64,000 nt of DNA from Anaerolineae bacterium (GTDB lineage: Bacteria > Chloroflexota > Anaerolineae > Promineifilales > Promineifilaceae), in assembly GCA_030425205.1 (NCBI GenBank), contig JAUIAP010000005.1, forward strand, positions 186,001-250,000. The letters run 5' to 3'. The notes below the pieces were generated by a model that made no database searches, was not told where the DNA came from, and was given only the letters and a program-made list of their open reading frames with translations. Position 1 is the stretch's first letter. Every line of letters begins with the position of its first letter. The position numbers and the translations under genes are program-made. Positions 52,001-61,400 of the stretch are shown here, one piece after another.

Positions 52001-52137
52001 CAATGGAGGCGACTGATCGAGAATCGGCCGAAAAATTGCGTGATGAACTCGTCACAGAAGGGGTGCGCGTCGCAACACCGCTTCCACAAGATCCGCTTCA
52101 GCTCACAAAGCTTGTTCACGACTATCTCGCCTCCTAA
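49090..52137 (+). CDS. SARP/AfsR-type transcriptional regulator with NB-ARC and TPR
   Basis: A 1015-residue regulator. Residues 1-95 form a winged helix (LRIALLGQPNFHFNDKPLHESLLQKSQALQYYLA, then ARVNLRTALARLRGEVGD). Residues about 95-245 form a bacterial transcriptional activation domain (BTAD: LYRGDFLLGFNPPDAPLFEEWVILQRERLRQ). The STAND ATPase follows from about 265, with Walker A LVGMGGVGKTR, Walker B LFVLDNFEQL and the LPLGIELAAAW motif. TPR-like helices fill the rest. Such proteins bind DNA after ATP- and ligand-dependent changes. It diverges from the surface-gene block and could regulate it. The start was chosen for its position at the wing-helix fold; no clear ribosome binding site is seen. 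Confidence 0.85.
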   Translation: MNQLRIALLGQPNFHFNDKPLHESLLQKSQALQYYLAVEGETQPRDLLAGLLWSDMPQAKARVNLRTALARLRGEVGDFVTATRSHVTLNAGYWCDSADFQKHHTSTDLKTLQNTLALYRGDFLLGFNPPDAPLFEEWVILQRERLRQMMYDGTLRLVEMLGDSADFPAAIAQARRLIELDDLREVGHRKLIELLAQNGNRVAALTQFEQLRQLLSDELGVAPSAATLALVARMKQTPAFSAQMETAFSDATSRTENRNKRYNFPAIASSFHGRAREIAEIVETLEQGNCRLLTLVGMGGVGKTRLAIEAMRAEQLSTCWFVPLANVRSREGIVNTFVQTLDLKLSDKKSREEQLFTYLREKDGLFVLDNFEQLVGEARLLSELLQHCPQIKLLVTSRERLKLYEEWVVRLDGLPFELADNMAARLFEQRAQQQDRSFSLTAQHAAVGEICQRLEGLPLGIELAAAWTGMMSCREIVNELVQLETPYTNLPPRQRSLQAVFDYSWQLLSDAERDVLAKLTIFRGGFSADAAQKITTCTRQTLFALVEKSLVQRHGDRFDLHEMIRQFATPKLPTAVVDRLTTAFADYYLGWIAEREGMIVRGDDLMGLGQISAETDNLRSAWHHAASTNLAVALENAATAFGSYWVLHGWFEEGERLFALAQGEGLGRVRMWHSQFLARQGKTNETLPVIQSAVALLVDDAANYGYALTNLASAHQSLHQLDEASTHVAAAVAHFNARDDARGEGLALARQYLVESRRGNGKFALAAIDRALELLIHPRDRAYPLSYRAMSYIGAGDYMDALRLLQESETLHEQMGNLAGVASASLNAGVAAERMGDLILASQKSQRALDLFEQFGESGGIALAVTSLGEIARRQERWRVARAYHQRAMQINEQTNNQFGLILSRHFLGCVSSAENDPSALAQFQTVINMLLETQLGWLAVNLLPDVAREIARRGDAATALAIVEACLVNSMEATDRESAEKLRDELVTEGVRVATPLPQDPLQLTKLVHDYLAS

Positions 52138-52212
52138 TTTGCGGGAGCGTTCGCTATGCATGACACTCATTTCACATCGAATGCGCAGCTACTTTTGTAC
52201 GGTTTAGGCAGA

Positions 52213-52241
52213 TTGTCAACGCAATGTGACTGTTTTATACT
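52213..52241 (+). promoter_or_regulatory. Promoter TTGTCA-17-TATACT, leaderless for 52248
   Basis: TTGTCA (52213-52218) and TATACT (52236-52241) are separated by exactly 17 bp. The ATG at 52248 follows six bases after the -10 box, so the expected start site is the start codon itself. This is the best leaderless promoter in the window. Confidence 0.7.
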
Positions 52242-52247
52242 CACCGC

Positions 52248-53183
52248 ATGAGAGCAAGATTTAACGCAATCAATCGAGATTTGGTGCGTGTGCAGCGCGA
52301 ATTACAGGAGCGGGATCGTCTGCTTGACGAGATCGAACGGGCGGATACCCAGCGGATTGCGCTGGCGCGTGATGTGGCACGTAAGAATGAGCGTGTGACG
52401 CGGCTGCGCGCTCAGGCAACGGCGTTGCGGCATGGTTCGACAACTGATTCTAGCTGGTTGGAAAAGGTGCGACATGGACGTGCGATGATTGAGAAGCTGG
52501 TGCGTGACATTCAGCGGGAATCGGCCGAAATTCAATTCATCGACAATCGCATAGCCGAATATGAAAATCGACTCGTAGATCTTGTCGATAGCGACAGTGA
52601 ACTGGAGGCATTGCGCGATGAACAGGCTGCCCTGCTAGCAGAGTGGAGCGAAAATTTTCGCAGCGTCTTTAGCCCCGTCGATCTGGATGATTTTCGTGAG
52701 CTATTGGCGACGATTGCTGATGCACAGGAACACATTGCCGAATTGGATGAGGCGATTGTCTTTGGGGAAAAGGCGGCGTTTGTGCTGCGCGAACTGCTCG
52801 ATCAGGTTTGGGTTGTTTGGCGTGCGCCCAATGACTATCGACTGGGGCGTGAGATTGACAAGATTGCGGGATTGGTCGAATCAGCCGAAACACGCCTCAG
52901 TTGGTTTAACCGCGAACTGTGGGACGTAGACCGCCAATTTGACGGCGAACCAGTCGTCGCACAGCGGATCGCCTTTTTTGAAGATATACAACACCATGCC
53001 GATGCCCAACCCGCGCCACGTGTCGATCCGAGCCCAATCGAGACGCTGAACCAGCAGGTACGCGACAAAATCTATCTGCTACGCGACGAATTGAGCAGGA
53101 CGCAGGCGTTGCTCACCACGCTCGAAACGCGCCGTGTGAACATGGTGAAAGAGCTGTGGAGTACGGATGTATTTCGGCTGTAG
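52248..53183 (+). CDS. Coiled-coil protein of unknown function
   Basis: A 311-residue cytoplasmic protein, almost wholly helical. Residues about 1-180 contain heptad-rich coiled coil (VQRELQERDRLLDEIERADTQRIALARDVARKNERVTRLRAQA, later LRDEQAALLAEWSENF). The middle, KAAFVLRELLDQVWVVWRAPNDYRLGREIDKIAGLV, breaks the coil with Trp and Arg-rich sequence, and a second coil (TLNQQVRDKIYLLRDELSRTQALLTTLE) ends it. No signal peptide, membrane helix or known domain is visible. It follows the SARP gene but has its own strong promoter. A structural or DNA-repair-type role (as in SMC-like coils) is only a guess. Confidence 0.6.
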   Translation: MRARFNAINRDLVRVQRELQERDRLLDEIERADTQRIALARDVARKNERVTRLRAQATALRHGSTTDSSWLEKVRHGRAMIEKLVRDIQRESAEIQFIDNRIAEYENRLVDLVDSDSELEALRDEQAALLAEWSENFRSVFSPVDLDDFRELLATIADAQEHIAELDEAIVFGEKAAFVLRELLDQVWVVWRAPNDYRLGREIDKIAGLVESAETRLSWFNRELWDVDRQFDGEPVVAQRIAFFEDIQHHADAQPAPRVDPSPIETLNQQVRDKIYLLRDELSRTQALLTTLETRRVNMVKELWSTDVFRL

Positions 53184-53204
53184 CGATAGCTGCATGCTTC
53201 GGCA

Positions 53205-55223
53205 TTAAGCGGGCAAGCTGCGCGGACGTTTCGCCTTCCACATAACCCCTGTCAACAACCCGAGCGAGCAAACCACTATCAAGAGCGTTATCTGCTGCGT
53301 CGGTGTTTGGGTGACGGCCGCAACGTTGACCGCCGTTGCCGACACGTCAATCGTTGTGGTGACGAACACACCCTGACTGGCATTGTAGTAGCTGCCGCTG
53401 GGGGAGGTTTCGAGCTTGATGGCACGCACCATGTAGGTGACCGTTCCCGCAGGCGGGGATGGTTCACTGTAGGTCGTTGCGCTGATGGGCGAACTGGTGA
53501 CACGAATGAATTTGCCGGCGGGATTGGCACGATAGACGTGATAGCCTTGTACGGTATCGGCCGATTGTGTCCACGTCAGCACCTCCGCCGTCGCCGTCAA
53601 TTCAGTGGGTGGCGCGACGATGTGCATACGCAACGTCGGATCACCCAAGAGGCTCATTTCAGGCGTTGTATAATCGTAATAGAGGTTGTAAAGCTGATCG
53701 CCGCCCGTCTGAATTGTGCTGTTGTGGGTGGCGAGAATGCTGTTGCCAATCGGTTCGCCCATCGCCATGTGGTGGAACTGCCATGCACCCCATGCGCTCC
53801 AAACAGTTCCCAACCCATACGTTTTTTGTCCCAGCGTGCCGCGCAACAAGTTGTTGGTCGTATCCCAATCGCCAAAATAGCTGCCAAAGAAAATGTTGAA
53901 GATAACGGGCGGATCGAAAAAGGTGTAGTCGTTTGTCGATCCGCTATCCGACATGAAATCATACGAACCGGTCGAATTGGCATCTAAAAAGAGAAAGCCG
54001 CCATTATCATAGTTGGGTTCTGGTGTGTTGGCGTTGCCCCCATAAACGGGGTCGCTTGCCGCAACACCATATTGGTCATACGGGTGAAAGTGGCTACGGT
54101 AGATGCCGTCCGATTTGGTCTGCAACGTAACGTCTGAGGTATAGGTGTCGGAGCCAACGAGCGGCACAAGCGAGTGCCACATACCAATTCCGGGCGCTTC
54201 TGTCCCTCCAATTTTGCCTAAATTGTCGCTGACCCAACCGCGTGGCAAAACGCTGATCTGCTTGTGGCGAAAGGCATGGTCTTTGTCGAGATAGCGACGC
54301 AAGAGGCTCGTTTCTGTCTCGCCAGATGCGTCAAAGGCGGGCATGTTGAACAGATCGACGCGTCCGACGGCGAGTTCGGGGGTGTGATCGGCCGAATCCG
54401 CAAATGCCAGAAGCTGCGCCTGATCATAAACACCATCACCGGGTACGTTGGGTCGTTCTGCGCCGGGATTGTTCACCGTCGTATCGGTCCAGACACCATC
54501 CATGTCGCCGTAGAAAATATCGGCCGAAAATGCCTTGAGCTGATGTCCATCAATCGAATGGTTGCCCGAGTAGGGGACGGGCAGATGTCCAAATAGAAAC
54601 ACGCTGTTGACGTTGGCCGGGTCGGCCACATACTCGTTCGTGATGACCGCTTTTGTCGCCGTCACCGTCGAACTCATCGCCAAATCATGCCGCACGACCT
54701 GCCACCCATCTCCGATCAAATCGCTCTCTAAACGCGCCAATTCCGTTGCCAACGTCGTGGTAAAACGATCATCGACGAGCAAGATGACCTTGCCCCGCTG
54801 TTCGACCAGTGGTAGTTCAACGCCCGCATAGATGTAGCCACTTTGTGCGGCGCAGGGATCGCTGCTGATCCGCTCAACCCGATATTCAAAGCTGTCGCCG
54901 ACCGTGATATTCGTATCGGTGAAGTGGGTTGTCGGGGAGATCGGTGTTGGTGATCCCCATGCGGTTGCGCTGCGTGTTTTGCGATAGATGTTATAGGCGG
55001 TTGCGGCGGGATGGGGCGACCATTGCAACGTAATCTGCGGCGGTTCTGTGCTGACGGAGGCCGTTATGCGCACAGCATCCTGCAAATTCTGGTCGCGGCG
55101 GTCGCTGCCACTGACGTTACACGACTCCAATGCTGCCCATATGGGCAGTGCGGCAACGACAGATAAAGTCACCAGACAGACGATTACAACGATGGCAATA
55201 CGCTTGGCTATCGTTTGATTCAT
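53205..55223 (-). CDS. C25 (gingipain)-like surface protein lacking the catalytic Cys, [A]TAV tail
   Basis: A 672-residue exported protein. ATG 55223 is chosen: AAGGAG lies seven bases upstream and it opens the signal peptide. A fibronectin-like domain (PPQITLQWSPHPAATAYNIYRKT) is followed by a C25-like region from about 150 to 500: KVILLVDDRFTTTLATELARLESDLIGDG, VNSVFLFGHLPVPYSG, ELAVGRVDLFNMPAF. In gingipains a Cys ends the second catalytic loop; here VIFNIFFGSYFGDWD has no Cys, and the His region is changed, so the protein is probably not a protease. A second fibronectin-like domain follows. The tail is ATAVNVAAVTQ, a hydrophobic helix and WKAKRPRS. It is a candidate substrate of the exosortase. 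Confidence 0.7.
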   Translation of the reverse strand: MNQTIAKRIAIVVIVCLVTLSVVAALPIWAALESCNVSGSDRRDQNLQDAVRITASVSTEPPQITLQWSPHPAATAYNIYRKTRSATAWGSPTPISPTTHFTDTNITVGDSFEYRVERISSDPCAAQSGYIYAGVELPLVEQRGKVILLVDDRFTTTLATELARLESDLIGDGWQVVRHDLAMSSTVTATKAVITNEYVADPANVNSVFLFGHLPVPYSGNHSIDGHQLKAFSADIFYGDMDGVWTDTTVNNPGAERPNVPGDGVYDQAQLLAFADSADHTPELAVGRVDLFNMPAFDASGETETSLLRRYLDKDHAFRHKQISVLPRGWVSDNLGKIGGTEAPGIGMWHSLVPLVGSDTYTSDVTLQTKSDGIYRSHFHPYDQYGVAASDPVYGGNANTPEPNYDNGGFLFLDANSTGSYDFMSDSGSTNDYTFFDPPVIFNIFFGSYFGDWDTTNNLLRGTLGQKTYGLGTVWSAWGAWQFHHMAMGEPIGNSILATHNSTIQTGGDQLYNLYYDYTTPEMSLLGDPTLRMHIVAPPTELTATAEVLTWTQSADTVQGYHVYRANPAGKFIRVTSSPISATTYSEPSPPAGTVTYMVRAIKLETSPSGSYYNASQGVFVTTTIDVSATAVNVAAVTQTPTQQITLLIVVCSLGLLTGVMWKAKRPRSLPA

Positions 55224-55313
55224 ATAACTCCTTGTTTTGCATTCATGCAACAGGTAGCGTATTGTATTCCCCTAACGCTGTCCATGACTACTGGAGTTAA
55301 AAAAGCGTGTAAG

Positions 55314-58184
55314 TTATCGCTGTAGCGTAAGGGGAATCGTGAATGGCTCCCCTGCATAGTTGCCATCGTATCCAACGAGAATCAGGCGCAATTGATAACC
55401 ACCTTCACCGAATAGATCGACCAGCCCTGCCGCGTTGAGCGTTTCGAGCTGTCCGTTTGTGACTGGGGTACGATGTGTCTCACCGAGCGTGATCCAGTCG
55501 CGGCCATCCCGCTTTACCTCGATTTTGTAGAATTGGACGATGTCGGGATCAAAATCGGCCGAACCCATAATCGGCACAATCCCGCTCAGCGTCGCCCCAA
55601 CATTTGGACTGCTAATTTGATAAAACAGCCCGTTAGAAGGCGGCTGGAAGGCGGCTGGTTTGGTTGCCTGTGCAGCATCCGTTGGCAGTGGAGGTAAGGG
55701 GGTCGCCGTCGACAGGGGAGGCAACGGGGTCCATGTGGGCTGTGCTGCCTGTTGTGCCGCTTCGGTTGCCGCCCAGTTCGGCGTCGGTGTATTCCAGACC
55801 ACTGCCTCCAACGTTGATCCGGGATCCGCCCCATTCGACGCAACCGCCCCTGTGTCACAGATTGCATTGGGCAATATCAACATCCCTTCTCGCTGCGCCC
55901 ACGCCTGTGCAGGCTCCATCACGTTTGGATCACGCGGCGGTGCGATAAACATACGCATTGCCGTTTCGGGCGGCCATCTCCCCTCATCCAAGAGGCAAAA
56001 CGGGACAAACGCCTCACCCGTTGTTGGCAGCGGCAGCGGTGCAGAGAGCGCACGCACGACCCCTTCCTCAAGCTGTTCAAAACGCACATTTGGCTCTGGC
56101 GTAATCCAAATGCTGCTATCTTTATAACGCCATTCGCTGACGCTCAACTCGCACGTTTCAGCATCTGCCTTCACCGACGAAAGATTGCAAAATGCGACCT
56201 TCTCCAATGTGGTTGGTGCAATAAAATCGGTTGGTGGCAATAGCCCTTCTGTCACCTCGAGTGCCGTCATGAGATTTGCATCGGCGTAAACCGCTTCCAT
56301 GAAATCTGCCCACAGGGGAGCCGCTCCCGACAGACCGCTCACGTCGATCATCGGACTATTGTCCGTGTTGCCCGTCCAGACAACCGTCACCAGACCCGGC
56401 GTGTAGCCAACCGTCCAATTGTCGCGGAAATCGTTGGTCGTTCCTGTTTTGGCGGCGGCTGGGAACGCGAGGGCCAGCGGATTGTCCACCCCCATCGCGG
56501 GCTGACGCGCCACCTCATCATCGAGCATATCGTTGATCAAAAACGCCGTTTCAGGGCTCAAAATCCGTTCGGCCGCTGGCTCCTCATGCTGATATAGAAC
56601 ATCCCCTCGGCTATTTGTCACGCGCAGAATCGTCACAGGCGGAACTTTGTTGCCGTTGTTGGCAAAGACGCTGTACGCCGTTGCCATCTCCAGCGGACGT
56701 ACCTCGCCGCCGCCCAACGTAAGCGACAATCCATAGAGGCTCAAATCTTCACTTAAACTCTCCAACCCCATTTGTCGCGCAAAGTTGACCAACTCCGCAA
56801 CGCCCACATCTTGTGCCAACTGGACGGCCGTCAGATTGTAGCTATTTGCCAATGATTCGCGCAGTCGCATGGGGCCATGAAAGCGTTCGTCGTAGTTAAC
56901 GGGCGCATAAACTTCCCCGTTTGGCTGTTCATATTCGATGGGGACATCCCAAATGACAGATGCAGGTTGCCACGCTCGCTCCCCCATACGCTCAGGCGAC
57001 ATTGCGAGCGCATAGGTCAGCGGCTTAAATGCGCTGCCCGGCTGTTGCAGCGAGGTGGCGATGTTGACCTGCCCGTTGATGGCGTCATTTTTGTAATCGA
57101 CGCTGCCCAGCATCGCCAAAATTTCGCCTGTGTTGGGCTTCATTGCAATTAGCGAGGCATTGGTCAAATTGTTGCCGCGCAGCGCATCGACATGTTGTGT
57201 TGCCAATCGTTCTGCCAACTGCTGATAGCGCATGTCAAGCGTCGTAGTCACATTCAGGCCGCCATTTGCCACGATGTCCGCATCAAACAGGCTCTCCAAC
57301 TGTTGGCGCACGTAGATTGAAAAGTGCGGCGCGTTGAGGCTGACCGACTGTTCTGCAAAGGTCAGCTCTTCGAGATAGGCGGCGTTTGCCTGATCGAGCG
57401 TGATGCCACCATCTTCGATCATCAGCGTCAGGATAAACCATTGTCGCGCCTTCGCTGCCTCAAGGTTGGTGAAGGGATCGAGCTGGACGGGGGATTGCGG
57501 CAACCCTGCCATCAATGATGCCTCTGCCAGCGAAAGGTCGCTGACCGATTTGCCAAAGTAGGTTTGTGCGGCTGCTTCTGCGCCATAGGCGAGATTGCCA
57601 TAATAGATTTCATTGAGATACATTTCGAGAATTTCATCTTTTGTGAAATCTTGCGTCATGCGCCATGCTAGAAATAGCTCTTTGAGCTTGCGACGATAGC
57701 TGACGGAGACCCGTTCTTCGTAATCAAACGCGATATGGCGCACGATCTGTTGGGTGATGGTGCTGCCGCCAATCGGCCGATCTTCTGGATTGCGAAAGTT
57801 AGCGATCACGGCCGCAATCAGTGAAGGTTCGTCAAACCCCTTGTTGGTGTAGAACGTGTCGTCTTCGATGGCGATCGTCGCATATTTGAGCGTGTCTGGA
57901 ATGCGGCTGAGCGGAACCTGTGTGCGTTTGCCCTCACCAAAAATCTCCCACAGCGTCACCCCGTTACGGTCGTTGATGCGCGTCGTCTCAAATGTCTCGC
58001 GGTTGCGCGCATTTTCGAGCGCGGTGATGCCTTCCTCTAATTCGGCCGTCAAGTTAGACGAGATGAGCGCAGACGCGATCAACACGCCTCCGCCGATCAG
58101 GAGTGCAAAGAGAATGAGAGAGATGAGCAGGGTTCGGCCGAGACAGCCCATACAGCCGCGTTTTTTTTGTCGTCGATTTGCCAT
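55314..58184 (-). CDS. Class A penicillin-binding protein (PBP1-like)
   Basis: A 956-residue bifunctional peptidoglycan synthase. An N-terminal membrane helix follows a basic start (ANRRQKKRG). The GT51 glycosyltransferase has AIEDDTFYTNKGFD and GGSTITQQIVRHIAFDYEER plus RKLKELFLAWRM. The transpeptidase has SxxK in PGSAFKPLTYAL, SxN in ANSYNLTAVQ and KTG in AAKTGTTNDFRDNW. After about 790 a Pro-rich linker leads to an Ig-like domain (NVGATLSGIVPIMGSADFDPDIVQFYKIEVKRDGRDW), common in Chloroflexota PBPs and perhaps a wall-binding module. It sits alone between the C25-like gene and the second SARP gene. Confidence 0.92.
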   Translation of the reverse strand: MANRRQKKRGCMGCLGRTLLISLILFALLIGGGVLIASALISSNLTAELEEGITALENARNRETFETTRINDRNGVTLWEIFGEGKRTQVPLSRIPDTLKYATIAIEDDTFYTNKGFDEPSLIAAVIANFRNPEDRPIGGSTITQQIVRHIAFDYEERVSVSYRRKLKELFLAWRMTQDFTKDEILEMYLNEIYYGNLAYGAEAAAQTYFGKSVSDLSLAEASLMAGLPQSPVQLDPFTNLEAAKARQWFILTLMIEDGGITLDQANAAYLEELTFAEQSVSLNAPHFSIYVRQQLESLFDADIVANGGLNVTTTLDMRYQQLAERLATQHVDALRGNNLTNASLIAMKPNTGEILAMLGSVDYKNDAINGQVNIATSLQQPGSAFKPLTYALAMSPERMGERAWQPASVIWDVPIEYEQPNGEVYAPVNYDERFHGPMRLRESLANSYNLTAVQLAQDVGVAELVNFARQMGLESLSEDLSLYGLSLTLGGGEVRPLEMATAYSVFANNGNKVPPVTILRVTNSRGDVLYQHEEPAAERILSPETAFLINDMLDDEVARQPAMGVDNPLALAFPAAAKTGTTNDFRDNWTVGYTPGLVTVVWTGNTDNSPMIDVSGLSGAAPLWADFMEAVYADANLMTALEVTEGLLPPTDFIAPTTLEKVAFCNLSSVKADAETCELSVSEWRYKDSSIWITPEPNVRFEQLEEGVVRALSAPLPLPTTGEAFVPFCLLDEGRWPPETAMRMFIAPPRDPNVMEPAQAWAQREGMLILPNAICDTGAVASNGADPGSTLEAVVWNTPTPNWAATEAAQQAAQPTWTPLPPLSTATPLPPLPTDAAQATKPAAFQPPSNGLFYQISSPNVGATLSGIVPIMGSADFDPDIVQFYKIEVKRDGRDWITLGETHRTPVTNGQLETLNAAGLVDLFGEGGYQLRLILVGYDGNYAGEPFTIPLTLQR

Positions 58185-58294
58185 AGTTTGGAATCAATAG
58201 GTCGTGAAGATAATACGTTTTGTCTGCTTGAAGCATACCAACTTTTTCCCTACGTAAACTGGACGGCTGGCTGATGATTGCCGAACGCTTAAGA

Positions 58295-58414
58295 AATTGC
58301 GGCTTGAGGAGATGTGCGCGTGGTGCGTATTCAAAGGTTGCCAAGCACGACGTTGGTGCTGAAACCAGATGACGTTTCAGCGAGCCAAAATGCGAATTTC
58401 TCAAGACCGCAAAT
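58295..58414. repeat. Structured 120-bp intergenic block with nested inverted repeats
   Basis: An outer imperfect inverted repeat joins AATTGCGGCTTGAG (58295-58308) with CTCAAGACCGCAAAT (58400-58414). Inside lie CGTGGTGC (58319-58326) / GCACGACG (58345-58352) and a perfect hairpin GCTGAAAC (58358-58365) / GTTTCAGC (58374-58381). It may be a small RNA, a MITE-like element or a leader for the SARP gene at 58474. Confidence 0.55.
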
Positions 58415-58473
58415 CACATCGCGTAGAAGGTCAGTAATTGCTACAATGCGCTGATTGATACAGGTTTCTACTC

Positions 58474-61400
58474 ATGACATCTATCTATATTCAACTGTTA
58501 AATCATCTGCGGGTCACTGTTGATGATGTCCCAATCAACAAATTTCGTTCAGATAAGGCACGGGCGATGCTTGCCTATGTTGCTGCCCAAGCCGACCAAA
58601 CACATAGTCGTCGCACATTGGCGACTTTGCTTTGGCCCGAACTGCCCGAAAAAACGGCCAAAACCAATCTCCGTAGCGTTCTATCCAACCTCCGCAAAAT
58701 TGTTCCAAATGGGCTGATAATTTCACGGCAAAGCGTCACGCTAAGTGCAGATGTTGTGGTGGATGTGAGTGTTGTGCGTGCGGCGATTGCCAAGGGGGAG
58801 TTAGCAGCCGCTGCCAACGGATATACAGGGGAGTTCTTGCGTGGATTTACCTTAGGGGATGCCGTCGAATTTGATGATTGGGCATCGCTCACCCGCGAAT
58901 CGCTGCATATTGCGATGATGCAGACGTTTGACCGACTGCTCACGCAACAGTGCAAGGCGCAACAGTGGGCGCAGGTCATCCCCTATGCGCGGCAACAGCT
59001 CCAACTCGAAGCGTGGCATGAGCCAGCCCATCGCGCATTGCTTCAGGCGTTGATGGCGCAGGGGCTTGTGCAAGAGGCGCGCGCGCAATATGAGCGTTGT
59101 CGCGCCGTCATGGACGAGGAATTTCGATCTGAACCATCGCTTGCGACCCAAACGTTGTGGCATGATCTCAATCAGTCAGATGGTGAGGCGGTCCACCTCA
59201 ATCATAATTTACCCCAGTTATTGACGCCGTTTTTCGGCCGATCCCGCGAACGCGACCATCTAACCAAGCTACTCGCCAAACGTGACCGCCGTCTTATCAC
59301 TTTGACAGGACAAGGTGGCAGTGGCAAAACGCGCCTCGCGCTCGAAGTGGCCCACGCCCAGCGCAGTAATTTTGCCGCTGGCGTCTGGTTTGTCCAGTTG
59401 GCGGGATTAATTTCGGCCGATGCCATCATCCCCGCCATTGCCGACGCGCTCGACATCCAGTTTGTGGGCGAAAGACCCCTAACAGAACAGCTTTATGCGC
59501 GCTTACATGACAAAGAATTGCTGTTGATCCTTGACAATCTTGAGCATCTTCCCGCAGAGGTTGCCGACATCATTGCCGCACTCTTGCAGGCCACGACGCG
59601 CCTGATTGTGCTGGCTACGACGCGCATACGCCTACAGCTACGAATCGAAACACTTGTCCCGCTGGCAGGGCTGCCCGTCCCAACGGAGGATGCAACAGAC
59701 CCAGATAGCTTTGCAGCCGTCGAGTTATTTGCCGATCAGATGCAGCGACTCAATCCGTTTGCCCAACCTGATGCGGCGCAAATGGGCAAAATCTGTGCGC
59801 TGGTGGCGGGGTTGCCGCTGGGAATCGAACTAGCCGCCGCGCAGACAGATCGGCTCTCGTTGGATGAAATCATCGATGCTCTCCAGCTATCGCTGGCCAA
59901 TGCGGCCGTTATGTGGCGCGATGTCCCTGAGCGACAGCGCAGCCTGCGGGCGGTCTTCGACTCGTCGTGGGTGCTTTTGACGGCGGCACAACAGCAGGCC
60001 TTAGCGCAACTGTCCGTTTTTCGCGGCGCGTTTCGCTTTAGTGCGGTGCGGGCAATTGTCGACAAGGTCGATAAGGAGATGATGCGTTCATTGATTCAGC
60101 ATTCGCTGGTGCAGGTGGTCGATGGACGTTATTTGATTCATGAGATTGTGCGGGAATTTTCGGCCGAAAAAGCCCCCCCTGAGATTGCCGACCAGCATAG
60201 CCGCTACTATCTGACAATTGCCCGCGACCTCATGCCACAGTGGGACGGGATGCAATTTTCGGCTGCCCTTGAGCGCGGTCGCGTCAATTGGGACAACCTC
60301 AATGCGGCCTGGCAACACGCCATTAAAATCGACGCACAAACGCCCGCGACGATCAACGCGATGCGCGCGCTCTTTAACTTTCGCGGTCTATATCGTCAGG
60401 GCGCAACGCAATTTGCGGCTGCGGCCACCTCAACAAACGATCCACGTATTCGCGCATGGCTGCTGGCTGCACAAGCCCACTTTCTCGTGCAACGCATCGA
60501 CTCAGAGCGTGCCATGTTGCTGATCGACGAGGCATTGCAAATCGCAAAGGCGCACGCCGACTTGCCTCTGCAACTCGATCTGCAAATTACCCAGCAAATC
60601 ATCTATAGCAATCAGTCGCGCTTTGCTGACTGCATCGCGCTGGCCGAGCCGATCATTGCGGCGGCACAAATGATCAACCAATCGCTGATTGTCGCCCACG
60701 CACAATTTCACGCGGGATATGCAAAAGTCCGCAGTGGTGAGCTGATTGCTGGACGCGATCTGCTGCAAGCTGCCCGCGACAGTTGCCAGCGCGATGGGAA
60801 TGTTCTCTACCAGATTATGGCGGCGCGTCACTTGGGGATGGCGCAACTATTTTTGGGGGAGTTGGAATCGGCCGAAAAAACCCTCAGTGCCGCACGCGAA
60901 CTTGCCATCAAACGTCAAGATCGGGAGCGCGAAATGTTTGTCTATGCCGTGCTTGGCCCCGTCTATCTGCAAATGGGGGATCTTTCGCGGGCGGCTGAGA
61001 TTTTCCAAGAGCAGATCGCATTTGCCCAATTGACGGGGCGAGAGGCGGACATTGCGCTCAATCAAGCCAATTTGAGCAACACATTGATGGAGTTGGGCCG
61101 CTACGACGAAGCGTTTGAGCGCATCAACATCGCACTCCCCATCATGGAGCGATCAGGCGACCGCGCCAATGTTGCAGTGGCGCAGTGTGTCGTTGGTTCG
61201 GTCTGTTTTGCGCAAGGGGAAGCGGAGACGGCGGCCGAGTGGCTCATGCATGCGTGTCAGGTCAATGCAGAGGTCGGTGCGCAACACAACGAGGCGGGAA
61301 CGCGGGCGGCGTTGGGAGATATTTATTTGGCACTCAATCGGCCGAAACTTGCTCGCACCCAATTCCATGAAAGCCATCGTATCGCCAGCGAAATTGGCGA

